Of a stretch of 64,000 nt of DNA, positions 19,544 to 29,600 are shown in pieces. A program made the position numbers and the translations under genes. Each line of letters opens with the position of its first letter. The stretch's first letter is position 1. Location of the stretch: the NCBI RefSeq assembly GCF_900258475.1, contig NZ_LT984887.1:824931-888930 (forward strand), given 5' to 3'. Source of the DNA: Anaerococcus sp. Marseille-P3915 (GTDB lineage: Bacteria > Bacillota > Clostridia > Tissierellales > Peptoniphilaceae). The notes below the pieces were generated by a model. The model made no database searches and was not told where the DNA came from. It was given only the letters and a program-made list of their open reading frames with translations.

Positions 19544-19557
19544 AGGTTTACCTAATA
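19544..19557. promoter_or_regulatory. Third DtxR-type half-palindrome, upstream site
   Basis: TTAGGTTTACCTAA is a perfect 14-bp palindrome carrying the same TTAG-N6-CTAA core as the two promoter sites. It lies about 80 bases upstream of the salicylate synthase -35 and 35 bases beyond the regulator's stop. It could be an auxiliary operator or a remnant; no promoter is obvious beside it. Confidence 0.5.
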
Positions 19558-19591
19558 ATTTAATTAAAACTGCCTACCTGAAAATATTTGC

Positions 19592-19984
19592 TTATTTTTT
19601 ACTGCTTTCTTCTATAAATGCTCTAATCTTTTTAAATGTTTCATTTGATATTACATGTTCAACACTACACGCTTCTTCATTTGCTTGTTTAGGTTCAACG
19701 CCTAATTCTAAAAATAGATTATAAAAATAAATATGTTTATTATATAATTCTTTACCTATTTTTTCTCCTTTTTCCGTTAGCTTTATTGACATAGATTCCC
19801 TGTACACATACCCCTCATCTATTAAATTATTTATAGCCACACTAACTGATGGTTTGCTTAACTTCGTATAGTTAACAATATCTTTATTATAAACATTCTC
19901 TTTTTCTCTCAATAAAACATAAATTACTTCAATATAGTGTTCCTTAGAAAAAACTTTTCTGTGAAGCTTACCTCCCAAAATCAT
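19592..19984 (-). CDS. DtxR-family iron-dependent repressor, short form
   Basis: A 130-aa protein with an N-terminal winged helix (KPSVSVAINNLIDEGYV) and the dimerisation/metal-binding domain. NKHIYFYNLF supplies a ligand His, and EEACSVEHV supplies a Cys-x-x-Glu-His set that aligns with DtxR Cys102, Glu105 and His106. Manganese sensors of the MntR type usually carry Glu at the Cys position, so iron sensing is favoured. The C-terminal SH3-like domain of classical DtxR is absent. The ATG is preceded closely by AAGGGG, a poor spacing, and no alternative start codon follows. It is the probable repressor of both metallophore operons. Confidence 0.88.
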   Translation of the reverse strand: MILGGKLHRKVFSKEHYIEVIYVLLREKENVYNKDIVNYTKLSKPSVSVAINNLIDEGYVYRESMSIKLTEKGEKIGKELYNKHIYFYNLFLELGVEPKQANEEACSVEHVISNETFKKIRAFIEESSKK

Positions 19985-20085
19985 ACCCCTTTTCTTTTTT
20001 ATATTTTAATGTATACCCCATTAAGATAATTATAAAATATATTCTCTAACATTACAAATATATTAAAACCACTTAACACTTGTTC

Positions 20086-20192
20086 AGCAAGCACAGTAAG
20101 TGCATATGCACTTACTAAAAATGGAATAAAAATACTACGAATATATCGCTTATTTTTTCCATTTTACTTGTTGGGGAATATCCCCAAACCCC
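20086..20192 (+). other. Putative oriT of the main element
   Basis: This lies between the divergent DtxR gene and mobC-relaxase, the usual place for a transfer origin. It holds three inverted repeats: GTAAGTG/CACTTAC (20096-20102 with 20109-20115), AAAATGGAA/TTCCATTTT, and TTGGGGA/TCCCCAA (20171-20177 with 20181-20187), then CCCC. A second copy at 58979-59089, also directly upstream of a mobC, keeps the first repeat exactly and the third with compensatory base changes. No nick site can be assigned from sequence alone. The rest of 19985-20532 shows only the hairpin at 20333-20376 and AT-rich sequence. Confidence 0.6.
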
Positions 20193-20332
20193 TAAATTTA
20201 TAATAATTAAATTCAGCAACAAACGCTTATAATAGCTTCAACGTAAACTTGAATATTATCTCAAAAAGTGATAAAATATCAATAATAAAAATTTAAATCA
20301 GGAGATTCCCAAACGAAATATATAGAATAAAT

Positions 20333-20376
20333 TAAACCTGTAAGTCAAGTTATCCTACTTGAATTTACAGGTTTTT
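20333..20376 (+). terminator. Hairpin with T-tract upstream of mobC
   Basis: AACCTGTAA and TTTACAGGTT pair around an inner TCAAGT/ACTTGA stem, followed by TTTTTCTTTTTT. It has the form of a rho-independent terminator reading rightward. It sits about 155 bases before mobC, so it either ends a short transcript from the oriT region or attenuates mob expression. Confidence 0.6.
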
Positions 20377-20532
20377 CTTTTTTATTTCGATTAATAAATT
20401 TATTAGGAATAGGAACTTCAAGGAAGTTTACTACGAGCTCTATCTATATAATTATTATCACATAAGAAAGAGGTATTGAGAACAAAATGTAGTATTTATT
20501 ATTACAACTACAATATACGAGGAGGTTAAATT

Positions 20533-20901
20533 ATGACAAGTAGATTTAGAAATAACGGAATCTATTTAATGTTATCTGATGAGGAGTTAGAATTGCTAAA
20601 TGAAAAATATAAAGCATCTAAGTGTAAAACTCTTAGGCAATTTATTATGAAATGTATTTTAGAAAAAGATATTTATGTATTAGATATGGATGTCTTTCGT
20701 GAAATGTCAACAAATATAAGTCGTACTTCAAATAATATAAATCAAATTGCTAAAAGGGTAAATACTACATCAATTATATATAAAGATGATGTAGAAGATT
20801 TAAAAAGCTTATTAGAAAATCAGGCAAAAGATATTTTCTCTATACGTAAAAAAATATACTCTCTTACTAATTCTAATAGCATAAATACTGAGAAAGAATA
20901 A
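20533..20901 (+). CDS. mobC: MobC-like relaxosome accessory protein
   Basis: A 122-aa protein of the mobilisation MobC family: a ribbon-helix-helix-like N-terminus (IYLMLSDEELELLNEKYK), then the hallmark SNNINQIAKRVN near residue 75. It should bind oriT and help the relaxase nick. GGAGG precedes the ATG, and the stop overlaps the relaxase start (TAATG). A diverged second copy lies at 59116-59472. Confidence 0.88.
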   Translation: MTSRFRNNGIYLMLSDEELELLNEKYKASKCKTLRQFIMKCILEKDIYVLDMDVFREMSTNISRTSNNINQIAKRVNTTSIIYKDDVEDLKSLLENQAKDIFSIRKKIYSLTNSNSINTEKE

Positions 20902-22271
20902 TGGCAATTACTAAAATTCATCCTATAAAATCCACTTTAAAAGCAGCACTTGATTATATTATGAATAGTGATAAAACAGATGGAAAAATTCTAATTTCCT
21001 CCCTAAACTGTAACCCTATAACTGCTCATTTAGAATTCGAACAAACAAAAATAGAATGTAATTCTAAAGCAAAAGTTTTGGCAAGACATTTAATTCAATC
21101 TTTTTTCCCCGGAGAAACTACTGCTGAAGAGGCTCATCAAATAGGTATAGAACTATGCGATAAAATCTTAAAAGGAAAGTATGAATATGTTCTTACTACC
21201 CATATAGATAAGGGTCATATTCACAACCATATACTATTTAATAATGTTTCTTTTGAAACTGGTAAAGCATATCAAAGTAACAAAAAAACTTACCACCAAA
21301 TTAGAAATCATAGTGATGATTTATGTAGAAAGTATCAGCTATCAGTTATAGATGAAGATTATGTAAAATTTAAAGAAAAGTATAAAACCAATGGTAAATC
21401 CTACAAAGAATATATTGAATTTAATAAAGGAAAATCTTGGAAACATAAACTTCAAATTTCTATTGATCATGCTATTAATAAAGCAAATAGCTATGAGAAT
21501 TTCTTAAAGCTTATGGAAGAATATGGCTATGAAATTAAACTTGGAAAATATCTTTCTTTCAGACATAAAAAACAAGGAAAAAAAGGGAGGTTCATTCGTG
21601 CGAGAGAAACTACTCTTGGAAAAGATTATACAAAAGAGAAAATAAAAGAAAGAATTGAAAATAAGGTAAATGAAAATTACAAAAATAGTGAAGTACATTA
21701 TGCTAAAAAATCTTACAAGAAATTTGATAATATAATAGACATAGAAAGCAATGAAAAGGTTAAATCTTCTAAAGGTTATGAAATATGGGCTAGAAAACAT
21801 AATATGAATACTATGGCGAATACCTTAAATCAGCTTAGAAAATATGGTCTATCATCTAGTATGGATTTGGAAAATAAACTCCAAGAAGAGGCTGTTAATA
21901 GGCAAGAAATCCTAAATAAAATTAAGGATATAGAAAAAGTTATGAGCGAAATTTACGCAGCTATTGAAGACATTAACACTATAAAAATAAATAAGGTTAT
22001 CTATAAAACCTATAAAGAAAATCCAAATGATAAAAATTTTTATAGTGAATATAAGCCTCAAATTATCGCATATGAAAAAGCAATAAATACTTTAGAAAAG
22101 TGTCAATATAAAAATCCAAGTATAAAAGAGTTGTCAAAATTATATGATGAATACAAAAATAAAAAAGATATTCTTATGGATGACTACGCCAAAGAGAATA
22201 TATTGATAAATGAATTGACTCAATTAAGAAAGAATACTGATAAGTATATTTATAATGAATTATATAAGTAA
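20901..22271 (+). CDS. MobP-type relaxase (Tn1549/CTn family)
   Basis: This 456-aa relaxase/mobilisation nuclease starts MAITKIHPIK, as in Tn1549-type elements. The three-His metal motif THIDKGHIHNHILFN lies near residue 104. The C-terminal half is charged and coiled-coil-like. It would cut one strand at oriT and pilot it through the VirB4/VirD4 channel. It is cotranscribed with mobC and followed by a terminator. It is intact, unlike the copy at 59474. Confidence 0.92.
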   Translation: MAITKIHPIKSTLKAALDYIMNSDKTDGKILISSLNCNPITAHLEFEQTKIECNSKAKVLARHLIQSFFPGETTAEEAHQIGIELCDKILKGKYEYVLTTHIDKGHIHNHILFNNVSFETGKAYQSNKKTYHQIRNHSDDLCRKYQLSVIDEDYVKFKEKYKTNGKSYKEYIEFNKGKSWKHKLQISIDHAINKANSYENFLKLMEEYGYEIKLGKYLSFRHKKQGKKGRFIRARETTLGKDYTKEKIKERIENKVNENYKNSEVHYAKKSYKKFDNIIDIESNEKVKSSKGYEIWARKHNMNTMANTLNQLRKYGLSSSMDLENKLQEEAVNRQEILNKIKDIEKVMSEIYAAIEDINTIKINKVIYKTYKENPNDKNFYSEYKPQIIAYEKAINTLEKCQYKNPSIKELSKLYDEYKNKKDILMDDYAKENILINELTQLRKNTDKYIYNELYK

Positions 22272-22315
22272 GGATCTGGTGTATCAACTTCTCCGGTAGT
22301 GTGGAAAGTTTTGTG

Positions 22316-22352
22316 TATCAGCCCTCCTGATAGGATGTGGCTGATATTTTTC
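22316..22352 (+). terminator. Rho-independent terminator of the mob operon
   Basis: TATCAGCC (22316-22323) pairs with GGCTGATA (22339-22346), followed by TTTTTC. It reads rightward 45 bases after the relaxase stop. Confidence 0.75.
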
Positions 22353-22387
22353 AATATGACCCATCATTTTCCCTTAAAGACAACCAA

Positions 22388-22427
22388 TAAAAAAATATAG
22401 GAGGCAGACTAAAACCTGCCCCCTATA
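22388..22427 (-). terminator. Rho-independent terminator of the conjugation operon
   Basis: On the minus strand ATAGGGGGCAG pairs with CTGCCTCCTAT with one mismatch, followed by ATTTTTTTATT. It lies just past the stop of the SSB-fusion gene and closes the long leftward operon. Confidence 0.8.
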
Positions 22428-22432
22428 ATCTT

Positions 22433-23575
22433 TTACCTTTCTATGCTATTATCCTTTTTCTTCTTTTCATCCACTTTCATATTCCCTTTAGTCTTAAATT
22501 CCTTTAATTTCCCTATTGTTGATGCTTTTGCTTTAGTATGCTCTTTAGCTTTTAATAACTTTGCAGAGTATACTTTTAGACTTGTGTATTCCTTATTATC
22601 CTTTCCCATACTTTTCTTTAATTTTCCAAATAGGTGTACAAAATCTCCTTTTTTCAAATTTTTTACTTGATTGATTTTGTCATTATAGGCGTAGCAGCTG
22701 ATGAATTTTGCATTTCCTTCCTTGTCATTTTCAGCAATAGAAAAGGAGGCTACTTTAAAGTCCCTCCCATCTTTTGATTTTAAATCTTTAATTTCTATAT
22801 CAGTTGCTATATTTCCATCTATATTTAATGTATCCTTTTCTTTATTATCTATATCTTTCATTTCTTTATCTCCTTGTTCTTGATTAACTTCTAAATTTTC
22901 TTTTAACTCTTCTTCGTCTATATATTCAATAAACTTTTCATCAATAAGCCCCATAACTGAATCGTTCATATAATTATCATAGGCATTATTAAGAACATTT
23001 TCATTTTCTACTCCTGTTTCAAGAGATATAATACCTTTTACAAATTCTTTATGATTATATTCTGCTAAAAAATCTATTGTATTTTTCATGCTTTCAAAAT
23101 TTGTATTTTCCATATTTGCTATTGTTTTTATATCACTTGCGTATCTAACAGAATCCCATTCATACTTTCCACTTTCTTTGTTAAACTCTACTCCTGTGGC
23201 TAAAATAAATTGCTTCCCGTCAAATAAGGTAGCTTGATTATCTTTCACATCCAATACCATAGTGTCTCCAAATTCAGTTTCAATTACATTTCCCTTTTTT
23301 ATATTCATTTTTATTCCTCCATTTCTATTTTTATCTTTCTTATCTGTTAAATCTTTTATTTCTTCTTCCTTTCCATCACTAATAATAAATTGTTTTATTT
23401 CTTCAACTGTTGGATCATCAATTGTAGTCTGAATAAATTCAACTAATTTATCTTCTGAATCGGCAAAATTTTTAATTCCATATTCAACTATATTGTTGAT
23501 TATTCTTTGAGTATTACCATCAAAAGAAAAATTTTCTCGAATAAATTCATTAAATCTATCTCTATCAAATTCCAT
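22433..23575 (-). CDS. Element protein with C-terminal single-stranded-DNA-binding (OB) domain
   Basis: This 380-aa protein has an SSB-like OB fold from about residue 245 to 345 (NIDGNIATDIEIKDL, then VASFSIAEN, ISCYAYND and GDFVHLFGKL), followed by a basic tail. The first 240 residues are acidic and contain a small beta-rich segment beginning MNIKKGNVIETEFGD; I do not recognise a family for that part. It sits directly downstream of the giant helicase-methylase gene (33 bases), suggesting they act together on the transferred or replicating strand. A much shorter SSB-like protein is encoded at 49072-49395. Confidence 0.7.
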   Translation of the reverse strand: MEFDRDRFNEFIRENFSFDGNTQRIINNIVEYGIKNFADSEDKLVEFIQTTIDDPTVEEIKQFIISDGKEEEIKDLTDKKDKNRNGGIKMNIKKGNVIETEFGDTMVLDVKDNQATLFDGKQFILATGVEFNKESGKYEWDSVRYASDIKTIANMENTNFESMKNTIDFLAEYNHKEFVKGIISLETGVENENVLNNAYDNYMNDSVMGLIDEKFIEYIDEEELKENLEVNQEQGDKEMKDIDNKEKDTLNIDGNIATDIEIKDLKSKDGRDFKVASFSIAENDKEGNAKFISCYAYNDKINQVKNLKKGDFVHLFGKLKKSMGKDNKEYTSLKVYSAKLLKAKEHTKAKASTIGKLKEFKTKGNMKVDEKKKKDNSIER

Positions 23576-23608
23576 ATTCTTTGTCCTCTAATAATCTCAT
23601 TTAAAGTT

Positions 23609-26600
23609 TTATCTGCCACATGGTTCACTATTATTTATTTCTTTTATATTATTATTTACTACTAAATTTCCCTTATATTCCTTTAATTTATCCATAATAG
23701 ATGTTTTTTCTTTCCTTTCAAAATCTCCTATTTCCTGCACTTTACTATCTCTAAAGTCAGCATCATTTCTATCTATTATTCCATCTAAATCCATATCTTT
23801 AGATAATGGATCATAGAAGTTGCCATCATCATCTATTTCAAGTCCCATTACTTCTCTCAGTTTTTCTTCATTTACTGATACAAGCTCACTAAAATTCCAA
23901 AAGCCAATAGATGTCTTTATCTTTACTAGCTCTTTTAAATCACTTGCATCTAAGGGATCATAGGTGTATTGAAAGCTGTCAATTAGGTTCTTATCTACAT
24001 AGGTGTTCATCTTGTAATTTATTAAATCTAAACTTACTTGTATTTCATGTTTTTCATCTGGTGTAGTTGTATAAGCTACTCCTATATCTGTTAAGTCAGG
24101 AAATATAGTATCAAAGTCCTCTAGCCTGTTTTCTTCATCATATTCTCTGTTAAGGAAGTCTATCAATTCTTCCTTTACTTCTTCTAGTAATGGATTATCT
24201 TGGCTTATATCTTCACTTTTTCCCATATCTAGTAAATTATTTACTTCTGCAAGTCTTAGTGTCTTATCCTTTAAAAGTTCAGCTTGTGGAAATGTCTTTT
24301 GTATTTCAATTTTAGCTGTTTGAAATTGCTCTTCTGTATCTTTTAGTTTTGAAATTGTATTTTCTAATCTTTCTGGTAATTTATCCAATACATTATCCAT
24401 TCTTGTTATATTACCTATTTCATCTGTTCCAAACTCTCCTCTATATTCTCCCTTACCTTTTAATATAAAGTTATATTTATTGAAAAAAGAATCGTATTTT
24501 ATGGATAAGCCAAAATTTCTATATTCACCTATTTTTTCTCCATCTTTATCCATTTCCCTATATATTTTAACTCCCTTAATTTTGTTCAACAAAAACTCTC
24601 CAGCTATTTTCTTATCTATATACTTCTTTCCGTCAATAATTAGAGAGGTAAATTTATTATCTTCTTTTAAATTTTTATCCAATTCTCTATAAGGCTCAAC
24701 ATTTTTAATATCTTCCTTTAAGTTCTCTATCCTTTCTTTTAATCTTTCTATTTCCTTTGGATAAAATTTAACTACTTTATCTTCCAGCTTGTAAAGATTT
24801 GATTTAAAATTGGACTCTAGCATTTTAAGTTTAGAAACTTCAACATCAAGGTCCATCTTCTCCTTTATTAATGGATTTCCTGTTGCAAGAGCTTTGATTT
24901 CGGCATAGTTTAATGTGGCTTCGTCTACATCTTCTGCAACTCTTACAGGAGTCTTTGACGTCATAATTTGGGAAATATATTTTTGTTTATTCTCTAAGGT
25001 TTGGAATAGGTAGGCATCAAAAGTATTTTCTGTTACATATCTAAATATATGGACTTCCTTATTCTCATTTCCCTGCCTAACAATCCTGCCTGCCCTTTGA
25101 GAAAGATCAGCAGGTCTCCATGGTATATCAAGATCGTGAATTGCAATTAGTTTGTCTTGGGCATTAGTACCTGCTCCCATTTTCTGTGTTGAACCAAGTA
25201 AGACTCTTATTTCTCCTTTTCTTACCTTATCAAAGATAGCGTCTTTTTCCATATTGTTTTTTGCCTTATGAATAAATTCTATTTCATTTTCAGGTACTCC
25301 CATATCTATAAGTTTTGTTTTAATATCATCATAGATATTAAAATCACTACTTGGTGTAGACATATCACAAAATATTAATTGAGCAGATTTTTTATCTTTA
25401 TATTTATCCCAAATGCTAAATACATTGCTTACACAGGCATTCACTTTACTATTCGGATCATCAGAAAGTAAAGGATTGATTAACCTTTGGTCAAGTGCCA
25501 TTTTCTTTCCGTCATTTGTAATCAAAAGCATATTATCAACGCTTGCGTCCACTTCCTTATTTCTAACCTTATCTGCTCTCTCGGAAAAAGTTTCAAGAAT
25601 TTCTTTTTGTTCTTCGGTAGGCTTTGTTTTTATAGTTTCATAATGGGCAATTGGTGTAGGAAGATTTAAAACATCAGCTGTTTTAATATCCATAAATCCT
25701 TTTACAGTATTCATAAGTTCAGGAAGATTATAAAATTTTGCAAATCTGGTTTTGCTCCTATAACCATTACCCTCAGGATTTAATTCTATTGCCGTTATTG
25801 TTTCTCCAAAAGTAGACGCCCAAGAATCGAAATGTTGCAATTTCATCTTTTTTAATTCATCATACTGTAAATATCTCTGCATGGTATAAAGTTCAGCCAT
25901 ACTGTTGCTTACTGGTGTACCTGTGGCAAATACTAATCCTTTATTATTAGTAATTTCATCCATATAGCGGCATTTCATAAGCATATCTGATGATTTTTGT
26001 GAATCTGTAGAAGTAATTCCTGCTACATTCCTCATTTTAGAAAATAGATAGAGGTTTTTGTATGCGTGGGCTTCATCTACAAATAACTTATCTACTCCCA
26101 GTTCCTCAAAGGTTACAACGTCATCTTTCTTATAATCAGCATTTAATTTTTCTAACTTTGTCTCTAATTTTTTCTTTGTTTTTTCTAATTGCTTTACAGT
26201 AAATCTTTGATCTCTTTCTCTTTTATATTCATCTATATAGTCAATGATTTCATCAATTTGACCTTGCAATTCATATTCTTGTCTTTCTTTTGATATAGGA
26301 ATTTTTTCAAATTGACTGTGCCCTATAATAACAGCATCAAAACTTCCTGTAGCAATACGACTACAAAATCTTTTTCGTCTATCTGGTGTGAAGTCTTTTT
26401 CTGTAGCACATAATACATTAGCTCCTGGATAAAGTTCATTAAATTCTCTTCCAAATTGCTCTACAATGTGGTTAGGAACAACAAACATTGACTTATTACT
26501 CATCCCAAGTCTTTTTGACTCCATGGCTATACCTATCATTTCAAAGGTTTTTCCTGCTCCTACTTCATGGGCAAGTAAAGTATTTCCACCAAACAAACCT

Positions 26601-29600
26601 CTTGCTATGGCATCTTTTTGATGTGCTCTTAATTCTATTTCAGGATTCATTCCTTCAAAAGTAAGATTAGATCCATCATATTCCCTTTGTCTTATGGAAT
26701 TGAATCTTTCGTTATAATCTTCTACTAATCTATTTCTTCTTTCCACATCATCAAATATCCAGCTTTTAAATTCTTCTTTTATCATCTCTTGCTTACTTCT
26801 TGCAAGCATTGTTTCTTTTTGATTAAGCATAGATTTTTTCTTTCCATCACTGTCTTCTACTTGGTCAAATACCTTAGTATCTCTTAAATTTAAAGTATCT
26901 TCTATCAATTTGTAGGCATTTACCCTATTTGTACCATAGGTAAAAGAAGCAAGGTCATTGTCCTTATCAGAGCTTTTTCCTTCAACTCTATATTCTCCTG
27001 TAAAGTCAGAATACTTAATATCTATATTCCACCTTGATGAAACTGGTGTTTTCAACAAATCAAACATAAATTTTTTGTAATCTTGTTCCGGTATCCATGT
27101 TGCACCCATTCTAACTGTAATCTCACTTGCATCTAGTGCTTTAGGCATTACTTCCACTAGCTTTGCTTTTTGAAAATGTAACTCTTCTAATTCTTTTTTT
27201 AAGAGTTTACTATCCTCTAGATTTTCTTCCTTTCCTAACTCTTTTTCGATGTTTTTAATATAAGAGTCTACAACTTCAATTTTATCTCTTATATTTCCTG
27301 ACAAGTATTCATCAGCACTTACGTAAGGTCTTGAAAAATCTCCTAGATCCTTAGCAGACTTAAATGGATTTATATCATTAGGTTCAAAGGAATCTAAATT
27401 TAAAAATATTTCTCCCTTTAATTCTTCTATTAATTTATCTCTTGTTTTTCCTGTCAATTCTTCCATATAATCAAAATTTATTTTACCTTTTTGACTAATA
27501 GAGAGTACCAGAGCATCTATTGCCCTATCTGTATGATCTATTATTACAGCTTTTTTTATAGTTCTCTTGTTAAAGATATCAGATTTTCCTATAAAGTTAC
27601 CTTCTTTATCTAATTTCTCCAAAGTTGAAATTAAAGAAAAATTGGCATCTTCTCTAAATAATTTTTTATTGGTTTTTGAATTTAGTCTTCCGTGTTTGCT
27701 ATTGAAATCATCGTAGAATTTATTTAGATTTTCTTGTTCTTTTTTTATCTCTTCATCTGAATAGTCTTCTTTTTGATAGGTTATAACTTTCCTAAGACTT
27801 TCATTTAATCTTAAATATTCTTTTACCTTATCTTTATCCTTTTGGTTTAAGGATATTCTTTGCATAATTGAATTTTCTCTAAAATATATTTCATCATCCA
27901 CTAAAGCAAAAGAATAGTTTTTAACACTATCATCAGCTGGTATTGTTTCTTCTCCTAAATCATCATTTATTTGAGCTTCTTCATACATACCTTGGATATT
28001 TTTAATGGCTTTTTTTAGTCCTTCTTCTAAAGAAATATCTTTATTTTCAATACATGCAAGGCTTGTCCCAAATCTTGACGGTATTTCTTCCATAGTCCCT
28101 ATTACCATCTGAGGATTATCTACAAAGTATTTATTATATATTAGTCCTTTTTGGTCTTTATCTAGCTTTATCCAGTCTTCATCTATCTTTAATAGTCTAT
28201 CTCTCTTTTTTAAAAAGATTATATCTGAAGTTACTTCTGTTCCAGCTACCCCTTTAAATGTAGTATTAGGTAGTCTTATTGCTCCCAAGAACTCTGCCCT
28301 TTCCGATATATATCTTCTAACATCTTCACTTTTTTTATCCATTGTTCCTGAAGATGTTATAAAAGCAATTATGCCGCCATCTCTAACCTTATCTAAAGTT
28401 TTAGCAAAAAAATAATCGTGAATTAGAAAGTTATTTCTTTCATACTCACGATCTGCTACTTTAAATTCTCCAAAAGGAATATTTCCTATGGCCACATCAA
28501 ATAGGTTATTAGAAAAATTGGTTTCTTCAAATCCTTTTATTTGTATATTGGCATTAGGGTAAAGTTCTTTGGCAATTTGTCCACTAATCCTATCTAATTC
28601 AACTCCATAAAAGTTTGACTCTTTCATTTCTTCAGGTAGATTTCCTATAAATCTTCCTGTCCCAGCACTTGGTTCTAATATATTTCCTTTTTCAAATCCA
28701 AGATTAGAAAGACTTTCATAGATAGAGTCTATAACTACTTTCGGCGTATAAAAAGCCGTTAAGGTTGATTCTCTTGCCCTATTATATTCTTCCCCAGTTA
28801 GATTTTCTTTTAAAAAGTTTCTTGCATCAAGCCATTGACCTTCCTTTTCTTCATCAAATACATCAGAAAGTCCTCCCCAGCCTATATACTTTGCTAAAAT
28901 TTCCTGTTCATCTTTTCTTGCACTTCTATTTTCTTTTTCTAAAGCTTTTAAGACATTTATAGCTTCAATGTTGTTTTTTAATCTCTGTGAAGGTGGTAGG
29001 TTTTCTTCTTCATTAATAATTTTATAGTTTTCTAAAGAAACTTCAGAAACCCCTTCTATATTTTCTCTATCAGTCCTTATTAAATCATTATTTTCTTTCC
29101 ATTCCTTATATTCTTCTAACTTCTTATCAATAGTTTCTTTTCTATGAGTGGTTAATTTTAATGCATTACCATCTCCGTCAATTTTGTCAATTCCTTTGAG
29201 GTAAGAAAAAGGTAGAGTAAATTCCCTATGATTTTTTGGATTAGATGAACTATATACTAAAAATTCTTCCTTTTCATTATCAACACTTACTATAAACTGA
29301 TTAGCAACAAGAGAAGATTTATTATTTATTACATCAAGACTTTTATATAAGAGCCCTGAATTGTCTTTTTTAACTTTTTCTTCGTTATTATTGTCAATAT
29401 CTTCAAAGCTGATTTGTTCTACCAGTTCCTCTTTATCAATAGATTGTTTTTCACTAGATTTATATACTTCTAAATCAAGATCTTTGTAGTCATTAAAAAG
29501 AATTGTTTCACTTCCGGTAATAAAGCCATTCATTAGTCCTGTGCTATCTTCTAGTTCTATAGTTTTAGGACTTGTAGTATCGTTAATGGCGGTTATAGTG

